The translations under genes were made by a program, and so were the position numbers. From assembly GCA_029851415.1 (NCBI GenBank), contig CM056743.1:15492727-15556726 (forward strand): DNA of 64,000 nucleotides, in the 5' to 3' direction. The stretch is from Eretmocerus hayati (Eukaryota; Arthropoda; Insecta; Hymenoptera; Aphelinidae). Positions 9,901 through 22,003 of the stretch are shown piece after piece. Under the pieces are notes generated by a model. It saw nothing but the letters and a program-made list of their open reading frames with translations. It was not told where the DNA came from and did not search any database. How positions within the stretch are numbered: position 1 is the stretch's first letter; every line of letters starts with the position of its first letter.

Positions 9901-12900
9901 GGAAATACTTTCATTTCTCCGTCTATTCGAGGGCTCAAATGTTTGTAATTTTTATCAGTGTGCAATGCTTATTTTCTGCCTCGTGTGTGTATGAGCATGT
10001 AAGTGCACGAACTGCTTCGTCAAATATACGCGAGTGTACGAAAAACAGCTTCAGAACGGCGAGCTCACATTGCTATCAAAACAACTTGGCTCACTGGAGA
10101 TTTTCATCCTGACCGTCCCAGGAGACATACTTTGGAAGATTAGAGAATATACTCTTGCGCAATCAATCGTTTTTGGGTTCAATACCATCACTGTTAAAGG
10201 AGCATCAGCATTGAGTAGCAACTTTCTGCGAAATTCTATTATTCCCTAACAAATTTTTTCATAGGAATTCTACCAATCAATTAACCTCTTTATGCACGCA
10301 CCTACTTCCTGTGCTTTGAGACCTTCGTTTCCTACTATATTCTATAGTGGGGATCGTGAGAGTTATTTTAAGCCCAAACACGATATGATAAAGTCATGCC
10401 AAAAGAGAGTCATGGAAGCATGAAATTTTCAAGGTCAAACACGAATGAGGCACTAGCAACGAGAATTTCACGATGAACTTCATGAAAAATCATCAGTTTG
10501 GATCAGAAGACATGACGCGACAAGTATCCTCATCCTATCCTCATCAAAATTCAGTAAATTACCTGTAACAGTCAAAAGATGAACCGACCCAAAGAGCATG
10601 ATCAAGTGAGATGGTTCATCATAATCATTAGCTATAATGGATAACTAATGATGAGACTATGTTCGCCAAAATAATGGAATTTCCTCTACTTTGGGCCAAG
10701 GAAGATAATGAATGAAGTATTTTTCCTCCAAAGTCAAGAAGAATTAGAAGAACCCGATTCAAAGGTGTGTCCACACATGTGGACAAATGCGGGAAGAGGT
10801 TAAGCACTCGATCTTCTGATAGCCATTCTAAGAATACTATTGATTTCACAGTAGAATCAATACACATTACTACTTTTATTTGAAAAATACTAGCTACAGA
10901 CCTAGCGTACTCAAATTGAGGGAACGCGCGTATCTACTACCACATACGTGTAGAACATTTGCTGGATAATTTAATCCAAGCTGCTGGTTACACATGTATT
11001 TCAATGAAATGCGCCTCTTCAATCGAGATTTCCCACAGAAGCTCCTATCTACACCTGCTCCCAGATTTGCGACTACATTTGCTCTAGGGATATACTGGTT
11101 GAGATTATCCTCATACGGAATCTGTGAAATCTGTTATACCATGCTTGTACGTCCGTTCAAAACTATAACCACTGCTGCTGCTTGGTAATTACTTGAGAAT
11201 TATCCAGGCCTGGAATTATCTCGCTGTTTCTGTTTAATGAGCAAAGTCATTAGACCACTCGGACATTTCGCGGTAATGTCCTAATGAACCTGATCCGGTA
11301 GAAATTTTTCAACTGAACTTTTTTACCTCATACTCTCACTCTGTACCCTTATCGTGTTAGCGAGAATTTGATTAGTCGAGATTTGTAGCACGAGGATCGT
11401 TATTACTCATCAGTATGAAAATTGAGCTCTCACTTGGTTGGAAAATTCTCATTTGGAGGTCTGTGCAATTGTAAGTAAAAACCCTGTTTCTGAATCTATG
11501 ATGGTATCTGCGGAGTTAGCAATTTTGCGTACTGCAGGAATAATTGAATATAGTTAGGAAATCAGCTACGAATGTTATGGTAGTGAATATTCGTTCAATA
11601 TAGCAATTTTTCTCATGAATTTTATCCACACAATATGGTGACGAATGATCTTGATCAGTAGATGAATCGTGAGAGATTAATGAAGATGAAATATACAATC
11701 ATCATCTCGTGTCATCGGAAGCATAAACTCATGTGATTTTCAATGGTGATCCGACGCAGGAGGGATCGATAAGCTACGAGGATTTTTTCTCAGAATCCAA
11801 AATTAGTAGATCAATAACAATGCGGTCTATCAAAAGTTCACATGTTTCAACACGACTCAATACATCAAAAAACAAATCAGAATAAGTTTCTCTGTATCAC
11901 CGAAGAAATTCTGCGAGTTGTACGTGTCGAGGTTAATCTTGCGTGACCGAGTAAAATCGACGCTACGAATCGCAAGTAGCTGCCCGTCAAGTTTGCTCAC
12001 CAGAGTTTCAGCTCATGCAGTGGTTTTCCGTGCACGTCTGTATTCACATCAGAGAGGGAAGTCGTCTTGATGGCTCTTGCTGTTTTTCCCTTCCGCAGCT
12101 GTCTCACCATACCACCTGTGTCTACACGTGATTGCACGACTTTATTACACCGATGAAATGTTTCATCTTATTCAGCATTTTGCGTACGAATTTTTCTCCT
12201 ATACTTGTGTGACATGTTGAACATTTTAATGGGGGTCTTGAAATATGAATCAGATGGGAATATTGAGACCTTAGCATGAGATCACATTCACCGGAGCATC
12301 AAGAATATAGTAGAGAGATGTAATTCGTTCAATATTCGCATCAGAGATAATGTACTTGACATTCATCCATTCTCCTAATTTTTTTGCTTCTTTTTAGCTC
12401 ATTAATGAGCATTTTCAGCCAGTTTGCGTGATAACCACTCGAGCAATGATTTGAAGTGACTCTTCCAGAATATCTCGAATTTACGGTCAATTTATCAAGA
12501 ATCGAAATTTTGAGGATGAGAATATGAAGCAAGGATACCAACAAGCATGAGAGTCTTTTATCATGATGAATTTCTTCCTCTTTTGGGATAAATTGTGCAT
12601 TAAGAGCAACATGAACGACTGTAGATCATTCTTTGTGGCTGAGAGAAGTGGGATCTTTCCATTCCTTTAATAAATTATGACTCCAGGTGCGCAAGGAGGT
12701 GATGCATAGAATAAAATGTAACTTTTGTACCATCTTCCACAATTTTTCACTTGCCTCATTCGTTTCTCATGACATAATTGGCTATAGGATTCGTTTCGGA
12801 TAGATATGTCAAGCTCAAATGAGAACATTATTCTACGGCAAAGTTGCTCACAGTATTGCCCATTGCAGAATCACATATAAGCCATTCGCATTAAAATGTT

Positions 12901-13059
12901 AAAATTTACGACTTCCATAAATAGTGCGCTACTACAGCAGTATTCTTTTCACTAAATATTCTACAGGATCATTTTATCGCACTTCACTGATTCATCAGTA
13001 TTGAAAAGGAATTACTCTTGAGGAATCATTTTTAAGTGTCAGAATTCATGCTACGTCCT
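9901..13059. other. Unassigned, 3.2 kb
   Basis: No coding region, RNA gene or repeat could be recognised. Open frames are all under 80 codons, without protein-like composition or motifs. Confidence 0.4.
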
Positions 13060-13450
13060 ACTGAATCGGATTATGATTCCAAAGATCACTTTCGGGGAAC
13101 AAATTTTGGATATGAGTATCATCGCAAAAACTTACACGCTTCTGTCCTGAAAATTGAGGAGTTGAAAATCGATGCTTCGCATGCCTGTGTCAATTCTTTC
13201 CATCTGTTTTTGCATATAGAATGATGACCTCTCATGAAAGTCAGGGAGAGTTTGTTTCAGAACGAATTAGAATGGTAGATGTGATTTTCACATGTACAAG
13301 ACATGGGGAAAGTAGTCTATAGACCCGAAATTCCCAGCCTTTGACATTTTATTGTCTAGAGAGAAATCCTGATGCAATAGGGCCATATGACCTTGGAATT
13401 CGTGTTTAGATGGTTGTTTTAAGATGGAGATACTTGCTCTGGAGCAAATT
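13060..13450 (+). repeat. Repeat X, copy 2 (uninterrupted)
   Basis: This copy is collinear with copy 1 on both sides of the M insertion. It shows the junction as GGTAGATGTGATTTT where copy 1 carries the MITE. A plus-strand open frame over its left part (13036-13224) includes YEYHRKNLHA, resembling a peptide from the inverted fragment near 14280 (YEYYRRNLHE). X may therefore derive from an old coding element. Confidence 0.7.
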
Positions 13451-14557
13451 ATCTTATCTTTTAGTTTCTTCTGTGCTATTGAGAATCCCAGGGAATGATT
13501 TTTGAGTCCATGGAACTGGCATTTCGCCCTTGGAATCGATCGCAAAAATAAAGGACTCGACATTGAAATTTCTTCGCATGAATCTCATCTGATCCAATGA
13601 TACTCTGGCGGAAAAGTTGATTCCGCCAAGATAAATCAACTTTTAGTGGTGTAACACGGCGTCCATTGATCTGACATAATCGTGAAAAAGTTAATCACAT
13701 TGCTAGTTTTTAGCTACAAGTTTGCACGCAGCACTGGGAACCTCGATTCTGTGTCTTTCTTCACAATGTGATTCGATTGTTCTATGGATTTCCTTGGAAT
13801 ATTCTCCATGACAAAATCCTTCAAAGTAAATTTGGGATGCGCTGTTGTTACTTTATTAAACGTCTCATCTTTAGTAAGAATCCCATTACAAGAAAGAGGT
13901 TCATGGCTCAGGGTCTAACCTGAGCATTCTTTTCATAAGAAAAAAAAAAACCCGAGCATTCTGGTCATAAAACCTATGAAGAATGAAAGAATAAAACCTA
14001 TAAACCTATGAAAGTTGGTTGAACATTCTATCTTGAAAGGAGAATTTGAGCGAACCTGCCATTATATTGATTACCTTGATGCTAGCACAAAGAGTATGCG
14101 TCGGACTCCATTTATTACAGTCCATGGCACTAATATTTCGACCTTCAATCTTTGAGAATAAGAAAAATGACTCGACGAATTGACCCGAAACTTCTATAGT
14201 GAGTGTATTTGAATATAGTACGTGTTGAAGAATTTAAATGAAGTGGTTTGGAACTCACTGGTCGAAACGGGAGGCCAATTCACGTTTCGTGTAAGTTTCT
14301 GCGATAATACTCATATAAGTAGATGTTTGGTTTCCATGGATCGAATTTGGTATCACCGTATTCAATCCTAAAACCTGGGTTTTTCAGCTGATTTTTTAAT
14401 AGTATCTCACTAACGATTGAGTCTGAAGAGAAAGATTCATTGAGGCACAAAATAGGAGGGAGAGTAACGGCCATGCGTTGGAAAACCCTTCTGCAAACTC
14501 TTGGGATTTCAACAAGATGAATGAGTGTAATTAGTCCGATTAATTGAATATCACGAG
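13451..14557. repeat. Fragments related to repeat X and a short direct repeat
   Basis: About 14280-14420 is a partial X copy on the minus strand (TATGAGTATTATCGCAGAAA when read in reverse). 13500-13575 and 14118-14190 are loosely similar in direct orientation (GTCCATGG...GACTCGAC). Nothing else is recognisable. Confidence 0.45.
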
Positions 14558-14878
14558 TACACGCAAAATAGTAAATGACGCGTATGCGCGCCCCATGGGC
14601 GATGCTTATGCGCATCGCCGCCGGAGTCGCTGTGCCGTGAGCCCTGACGTTCCCTTTCTACGGCCCCGCGGGATCATCTGTATTGGGCCGCGGAAGGGAT
14701 GCTCTGCGGCATCGCCAGGCGATGTAAAATCGCAGCACTTGGCGATGCCCGAATTTTGGGCCGGCTCTGTAGCTCTTGCAACTGCAACTACTCCGATGTG
14801 AAAGTGTGTGCGTACGTCAGTGTAAAGCCTGCGGGCAAGCGGCTTATATATGAGTTTTCTTCAACCTTATAGAAATGA

Positions 14879-14948
14879 GTCCGTGGTCGAATGGTGCAGG
14901 CTTGGACTGACAATCACGGGTTCGTGGGTTCGAACCCCATCATAATAA
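14879..14948 (+). ncRNA. tRNA-like Pol III module (SINE-head type), left arm
   Basis: There is an A-box-like TGGTCGAATGGTGCAGG at 14884-14900 and a canonical B box GGTTCGAACCC at 14927-14937, spaced as in tRNA genes. TTATATAT lies 28 bases upstream (14844-14851). A run of eight T at 14962-14969 would end a Pol III transcript. The T arm can pair (GTGGG with CCCAT). The acceptor and anticodon stems do not pair, so this is not a working tRNA. The sequence is loosely tRNA-Ser-like. Transcription is inferred, not shown. Confidence 0.6.
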
Positions 14949-15841
14949 AATTTTGTTTGGCTTTTTTTTAAAATCATAAACAATTACACCGCACAACGAA
15001 ATATTGAGTGACAGATAGTACTGGATTGAAAGGTTAGTTCCATTCATGATGGAGAGGCAATTTCATTATATTTTTAAAAATCCAAATTATCGGAAGGGGA
15101 TTTCGCGTTTCGAAATCCTTCAGATCAATAATAGAAATGAACGAATATTCATCCAGATCTAGTGTGATAAACATGAGTGGTAAGATTTCCTCTGATTGAA
15201 CACGTATCAAATGAATTTGGTGAAGTAGCCTGTTGTAGATGATTCAAATTCCCCTGAAAGGAAATCTTGTAAAAGTAACTCAAAATATGAGAAAAGAATT
15301 CTATCTGAAATTCAATTTTTTGCTCATATCTTCCTGTACAACTAATCTATCCACCTTTTAATGAATCAGAGAGATACTCTTTCAGAATTCTACATTGATT
15401 TGTTGAAACCGAATTTGACTCAATCACGTTCGAGCCTAATTAAATTTCAATTTTCCTTCTAAAAATCCAATATCCCCCAGAATATCCATTCTCATCATCT
15501 TTAAACCAACTATATGAAAATTTGCATTGATATTGGTAGGTTATTTTACCAAATTCATTTGATACGTGTTCAATCAGAGGAAACCTTTACACCACTCACG
15601 TTTATCACACTAGATCGGAAAGAATATTCATTCATTTCTGTTATTGATCTGAATGATTTCGAAACCCGAAATCCCCTTCCGATAATTTGGATTTTTGAAA
15701 ATATAATGAAATTGCCTCTCCATCATGAATGGAACTAACCTTTCAATCCAGTACTATCTGTCACTCAATATTTCGTTGTGCGGTGTAATTGTATTAAAAA
15801 AAAAATTGATTATGATTTTAAAAAAAAGCCAAACAAAATTT

Positions 15842-15910
15842 TATTATGATGGGGTTCGAACCCACGAACCCGTGATTGTCAGTCCAAGCCTGCACCATTC
15901 GACCACGGAC
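15842..15910 (-). ncRNA. tRNA-like Pol III module, right arm
   Basis: This is the inverted copy of the left-arm module, identical over its whole length, with the same A box, B box, upstream TATA motif and T-run terminator. The two modules converge towards the spacer. Both arms of the transposon therefore carry an intact type 2 Pol III promoter structure. Confidence 0.6.
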
Positions 15911-16231
15911 TCATTTCTATAAGGTTGAAGAAAACTCATATATAAGCCGCTTGCCCGCAGGCTTTACACTGACGTACGCACACACTTTCACATCGAAGTA
16001 GTTGCAGTTGCAAGAGCTACAGAGCCGGCCCAAAATTCGGGCATCGCCAAGTGCTGCGATTTTACATCGCCTGGCGATGCCGCAGAGCATCCCTTCCGCG
16101 GCCCAATACAGATGATCCCGCGGGGCCGTAGAAAGGGAACGTCAGGGCTCACGGCACAGCGACTCCGGCGGCGATGCGCATAAGCATCGCCCATGGGGCG
16201 CGCATACGCGTCATTTACTATTTTGCGTGTA

Positions 16232-18184
16232 TACCTATGAACCAATCTCAAATTCGGTCGATTCTTTACTGAAAAGAGTAGACCTGTTTCCACGAAAATA
16301 TCTCTTGAAATGCGATGATTCTTGTTACGTTTTTATACGCTTTCATTCCTGAAAGATAGCTTTTAGTCATCCTCAATAGGGGATAGCACTCTCATCGACC
16401 CGTGGAACAACTCAGCTGACCCCAAAAAGAGGAATCGATTCTACATCTTTAGATTGTGATGCTGAGACATGATGATGAGTACATCGTCTACTGTACGTAC
16501 ATACCCACACAGTACGTTGGAAAGTGCTACATTAAGAAATAGTGTCTCGCCCCTCGAGTATCAAAGAAGCTTGATGGCTCACCATGACAGCGACGACGAC
16601 AATGACGACGACGAGGAAAAGACGAACTATGAACCCGACATTATCGTGTCAGCGTGCACTTATCTTCCACGTCTTTAAGTGAAAAGTACTCTCTCCCAAA
16701 AAGCAAGGAATTAGACACACTTGCACATACTCCAGCATACCTTTCTCCGTTAATTGTATTGCCGTATATGTATATGGGCATTTCTGTGGAACTTTCATAC
16801 CTGCTTGGATAGATGATATAAGAGAACGATCGAATGTATCGATACCAATCAAAATGAAAATATCATCATCAAGCTTCGAAATGGAATATCTCTGGCTGCT
16901 ATATGATTGAATGAAGTTGATTCCTTCTGGCTAATTCGAAGAGGGAAGATCGAACTACGGAAAATAGCGTGGAATTACTTAGTACTCTCCTTCAGTCTTA
17001 CGAACATTGTGGTGATGCCACGCAACTTTCCGCATCGATTCCAGTCTTATTTGGTGGATAGTATATTAAGGAGAATGGCGCAGAAGCGCGATGGTGTGGT
17101 TTCAGTTCAGCCAGAACTGTACAACTTAGAAAATTGGAGATAAAACATCAATCTAATCTCGTTTGAGTCAAAGATGATCACCCCAAACTCATGTCGCGAC
17201 ACTGGCCGCAATTTACGAAATCTCCTTGTGGAGGAGATATGATTGCAGAAAGTTTAAGACAAGCCACGTTCTTGTGCGGTTCTTTGGACCAATAGAATAT
17301 GACCGTCCAAATGTCAAACAGAAAAATCGTGACTGATGAAACATATAATATCTGTCTCATCCTACATCGATAGATCGAGCTCTATGTTGGAAAAACCAAT
17401 TGTAGTCGGATGGGTTCATCTAATGAAGCCATGAGAAGCCCAAGCCACTCGTTAGAATGAGAATTCTTGCCAAATGCTTGCTCAAGAAATTCTGGAAAAT
17501 AGAGGGAAAATGGTGAAGAGCTGGGCTTGATAACGGGATTCGCGCGCCGCCATGAACCGTATACGAGTTACAAAAGTGGATTTGCAACTCTTGATACTCC
17601 ACAAATACATGGGCGAAAGTCCACAGGTGTGCGTTGAGCTCTTTAAATTTTTCGATTTTCAACGATTTCCAATGCAAAATAGAAGTTTCAGAGAAACACC
17701 CATATGCGTCATTTAGATTTCTACTTCAGTGACCCTATAGAATTCAAACAGCCAGGCGTATGCTGGTTGTGTTTTTGGATGTAGATGTATCGTACACTGT
17801 GGCAACCAGCCAGAAATTTGTTCAGTACATGTGAAACTACATAAATCTCTTGCCATGACGATGCCAGATGAGTCATACATTCTTTACTAAGGCTCAATTG
17901 TACGCTATGGTTTATCGTTCAAATTTTTGACCAAAAAAAAGAAAAAAACAGCGATGAAGAAGTTTTGAGAGAGTTTTCATACAATTTCGTGATAAGCTGT
18001 CGGTATATTATTTAGAGTAAAAGAATTGACAGTGGATGTACTCAGTCAAGGCTATGACGGAGTCTCGCGGCGAATACGGGGTTGCAACTTTGCCGCGCGC
18101 ATTCTCGCACATCTATTTTTTCCGTCGAGCACATTGTTTTTTCGTATTCACAAATAAAAATATGTAGATATCACCACATAACAC
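16232..18184. other. Unassigned, about 2 kb
   Basis: No recognisable gene or transposon. A GAC-rich simple stretch at about 16590-16620 translates as an Asp-rich run. The rest is ordinary A+T-rich sequence. Confidence 0.4.
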
Positions 18185-18410
18185 TTAGCTGCGCGACGTA
18201 CCGTTCTTGTATATATTATATTTCATACAAAAACTCTATGTGCCGTTTTGAGTTAGCTGCGTGGCGTACCGTTTTTCCATACGCTATTCCATAAAAGAAC
18301 GCTACCTGCATGTTACGCGTTAGCTGCGTTACTTACCGTCATTCCTTATACTTTTCTACAAAAAAAAACGCAAAATACAGTTTCCGAGTTAGCTGCGCAC
18401 CATGCCCTTA
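18185..18410 (+). repeat. 68-bp minisatellite, about 3.3 units
   Basis: The motif TTAGCTGCG recurs at 18185, 18253, 18320 and 18389, giving periods of 68, 67 and 69. Each unit continues with a variant of CGTACCGTNNTTCC and an A-rich second half. The last unit is partial. Divergence between units is considerable. Confidence 0.75.
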
Positions 18411-19187
18411 CTTTGAGACACGTTTCACACTGCCTATAAAAAAGCGAGCATCCAACACTCGATAGATAATCTTTTCCGGACATGCCGTCGCGACGTATTC
18501 TCCATGCACGACACTTGGGCCGAGCGTGGCCATGCTGGCCTAATACAATGGCGTAGTCTGGTGCTGTCAGGCTCATTCTCGCCGTGACCTAGTAATTTAG
18601 AGTGTCTCATATTCTCGTTACAAGAATTTGCTACACACGGTATTCTTACAACTGACTCTAAACGAGTCGGAAGACCTCCTCGCCGAATTTTTTCTTGAAT
18701 GGCTGTTTGGGGCTCAGATAACACCATCCTATTCTTTTGAAAGTTGCCTACGTTCGAATTTTCGAATAAATCAATTTTCATGACTTTCTATTTCAGAGAA
18801 CGTTGAGAAAAATCGTTCATTGCAATTTGACGACGCCGATGAAGGTTGAATTAGATGTGCAAAATATTACCAATACCTGATCAGGAAATGAGGACTGTGT
18901 ACGATATTCTATCCTAAACGATTCGCGATGTAACGCATAGCAGAAGATATACGATGAATTTTGATGCAAGTTTGAATATATATATAGCGGATAGAGAGGT
19001 CCACTCACTCGGGTTGGGAAATTCTTTTATGCTTCCGGCACATTCACTCCGCTTGATTATCTTTCTCTCTCACTGAGACTCATCTTGATCACGTTGATTT
19101 ACGAACAACGAGACGGAATCGCGGAAAGGCCCTGATTGTGCAATGAAAGTTTTCATCCAGATTTGTGAGAGCTTTCGAGTATGTCAT
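18411..19187. other. Unassigned
   Basis: Only overlapping short frames occur on the minus strand (76 and 115 codons), without motifs. Nothing else is seen. Confidence 0.4.
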
Positions 19188-19991
19188 ATCTCCTCCCCCC
19201 CCCCCACTTCACTTTTTCCAAAAGTATAACTTGGCGAGTATGGCCATCCTTTCCCCCTATCACTTCATCTGGGATCAAAAATTGAATTTCAACTCTTGAG
19301 GGTCATGAAATCAGGGGAAACATGTCGAGTAACTATTTAGCAAAATTTAAACATGAAACAAATGGGTAGAAAATGAAAAATATTAATTTCAACTCTTGAG
19401 GGTCGTGAGATCAAGAAAAGCATGTCGAGTAATTGTTTTGCAAAATCTGAACGTGAAACGCATGGAAAAGGATTGATTACATTACGATTTGACTTTCTCG
19501 GTAATTTTGACTCAACTTGAGTTTCTCACCATCTCCTTCGTCTATGAAATGTAATGAAAATAATAATTTATTCAGACCACTGAGAAGAAAAGGAAACCAG
19601 AAAATTCAATCTAGCATTGATCGGTTTAGTTTAAAATTCAGTAGAGATGGTGAGTAACTCGAGTTGAGTCAAAATTACCGAGAAAGTCAAATCGTAATGT
19701 AATCAATCCTTTTCCATGCGTTTCACGTTCAGATTTTGCAAAACAATTACTCGACATGCTTTTCTTGATCTCACGACCCTCAAGAGTTGAAATTAATATT
19801 TTTCATTTTCTACCCATTTGTTTCATGTTTAAATTTTGCTAAATAGTTACTCGACATGTTTCCCCTGATTTCATGACCCTCAAGAGTTGAAATTCAATTT
19901 TTGATCCCAGATGAAGTGATAGGGGGAAAGGATGGCCATACTCGCCAAGTTATACTTTTGGAAAAAGTGAAGTGGGGGGGGGGGAGGAGAT
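19188..19991. mobile_element. 804-bp very young hairpin (foldback) element
   Basis: Arms at 19188-19535 and 19644-19991 (348 bp each) are about 99 percent identical in inverted orientation, around a 108-bp spacer. The outer ends are ATCTCCTCC followed by a poly-C run, and the complement. Each arm holds a tandem pair of about 100-bp units starting AATTTCAACTCTTGAGGGTC and containing CATGTCGAGTAA. No coding capacity is seen. The near identity implies a recent origin or ongoing arm-to-arm conversion. Confidence 0.85.
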
Positions 19992-21464
19992 TTCAACACT
20001 CGGCTATGGTAATGACTAAATATTCTGAGATTGAAGAACATGCTGTAAATAGTAGGATGTAAGAAAACAAAAAAAAAATTCTATGTATCTCATCCGTAAC
20101 AATCATTCTCCTAATTAACACTAGAGTGCTTCATTCCAAGATGAACATTTTTTGATCATGAACAAAGAAAAATCTGGAGAAGGACAACTTTGTATTTTTG
20201 ATAGCAAGACTCTTGAAATAAGTTCATGGAATTGACTCAAGTTGATGCGAAGACTCCTAACCCACTTGTGATGGTGCTTGCAAGAGAAAATTTTTGGATC
20301 ACGAGGAACTTTTAGATCGTGAAAATTCCCCAAATGATGAACCACATCCACTCCTCAGCAAGAGAGCATGCTAAATATCAAAGTGAATAACTAATAACTA
20401 ATTGATAAATGAAACATAGAACTATGACACTACATCTGTTGTCCAAAATTTTCTAAGGACCAAAGACTCAAACAAATTCCATGTAGCACATTGGTAATTC
20501 ATAACACATCAAGAAGTTGGATCAATCCATGCAAACTCATTCTGAGGGAAATGAAGGTTCAGTAGCATTATGTGATATGTGTTTCAATGATCCTCAACAT
20601 ACTTCCAGATAGATGCTGTACGGATCCAGTTTGTTTAGTAATTGACAACTCAAGTAATAATTTTTTCAATTTGAACTTACCACTTCCCACCAAGAGCGTA
20701 AAAGTCCCTTTCTTACTTCATAATACTCTTGATGAAACAGGTGAACCCTGTGCAACTTTCTTATCCTATTCAGAATTTAGTTGCAAGAAAGTAAAATCCA
20801 TATACCATATGAGAGTAAGAGTCTAGCTGAGACTTTTGGGTTAGAGTATTACGCAATGGACATATCATATTCAAAAGTAATAACCAGAGCAACACCAAAT
20901 ATCAGTGCTTATATATCACAAAAACTGATCTTGGACAGTCGTCAATTGACTGACCTGTCTTACAACATCTAAATGTGAGAGACGATCCCTCTTAATGCGT
21001 TGGACATTGACAGGTCTACAAAAAGCAACACGAAGGATATTCTATTGGTCGCACTCTTCTTCAACTAGAGTGGTTTATCAACTTTTCTTTGAAATGCACA
21101 ATTTATAGCTTCAGAGTTGGGTCTGTCTGAAGTATTGAGGAAACTGAAAGTCAATACACTGCTGAAATGTAGATTGACACTGGCACTCATTTTTCCTCAC
21201 GATCAAATCCTAAATTCTCCAAATATTTTTGGAGATCAATTCTTGACACTGCACAACAGCGAGAATGACACACATTTTGGCCTTTGGCCTATTATTCTTA
21301 TATCACTCCAGACAAGAAAACCCACAACAATAAAGTGGCTCTTATTCCTCCAACAATGAGAGCTGATTTCTACAAGCTCGCTGCAGGCGGTGCTACGGCC
21401 TACGATTGGCTTTCAATCTCTGCTATTATCTCTACATAATATAATCAAAATAGTAAAAAAAGTT
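19992..21464. other. Unassigned, about 1.5 kb
   Basis: Several plus-strand frames (20572-20826, 20781-20972, 21117-21359) follow each other and could be the remains of one decayed coding sequence. I recognise no family in them. Confidence 0.35.
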
Positions 21465-21509
21465 ACATGTTACTGCTACAACATGTTACTGCTACAACAT
21501 GTTACTGCT
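21465..21509 (+). repeat. 16-bp tandem repeat, 2.8 units
   Basis: ACATGTTACTGCTACA occurs twice exactly (21465-21480, 21481-21496), followed by a third partial unit to 21509. Confidence 0.9.
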
Positions 21510-22003
21510 GGAGCGGAATAACGCCGTCTGCTACACATGCGGCTGCATCAAAATCATCAAAACATCACCCGTGTTCTCGCGGTCGATCGTCCCGCGTGGT
21601 CGACCCCAACAATCGATTGTGTTCGACTTCGAGTGTCTTGACGCGGCTGAAATCTTGACGCGAAAAAATTCGGAAGGGTCGAAATTAGTGAGTAAGATAT
21701 TTTGGCACTAAACGCTGTCAGCGTCGAAATGAGTTGCCAATATCCTTGTTGAGGACCGAAATAACGGGTTCAGAGGGAATGAAACCCTCCTGAACCCAGA
21801 AAAGCATGAAATAAGTAAGTTCGAAAAAATGTGTGAGGTTAAAACGGCCCAACTCAGCGTATATAAGGCACGGCAGCCTTCCGCGCGCTCTCTCTCTCTT
21901 TCTCACATGTTCTTCTCTTTCATATACTCGCCAGCAAGGCGCTGCCGCGCCTTTTGATCTAATCTATATTTTGCCTTTGAGGAAAGCGAATGGTAGTCCC
22001 AAG
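21510..22003. other. Unassigned; short exonuclease-like reading frame
   Basis: A plus-strand frame at 21499-21711 includes VCYTCGC and SIVFDFECLD. The second resembles the Exo I region of family-B DNA polymerases (as in Polintons), but it is too short and isolated to assign. A (CT)-rich stretch lies near 21890-21905. No gene is called. Confidence 0.3.

Larger units (their letters stand above)
14558..16231. mobile_element. 1.67-kb inverted-repeat element with Pol III-like modules
   Basis: Arms at 14558-15231 and 15538-16231 flank a spacer of about 306 bp. The outermost bases read TACACGCAAAATAG in both arms, so the element may start at CACGC with a TA target duplication. The outer about 410 bp differ at about one position between arms. 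The inner parts differ by several percent, including insertions. The outer arm is G+C-rich, unlike the surroundings, and carries several GCGATG hairpins such as GGCGATGC with GCATCGCC. It also has an open frame of about 80 codons and a tRNA-like sequence with a TATA motif upstream. No transposase is seen. It could be a MITE, a foldback element, or two inverted copies of a tRNA-derived SINE. Confidence 0.85.

Noticed and set aside
14879..14948. Functional tRNA gene
   Set aside because: A and B boxes are good, but the acceptor and anticodon stems do not pair. It is called a tRNA-like promoter module only.
14544..16293. A conserved protein found twice (about 80 shared residues)
   Set aside because: Again this is the two arms of an inverted repeat. 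The G+C-rich open frame is explained by hairpin-forming GCGATG repeats.
21499..21711. FDFEC motif suggesting a family-B DNA polymerase (Polinton) fragment
   Set aside because: Only about 10 residues resemble the Exo I region, no further polymerase motif follows, and the frame begins in a tandem repeat.
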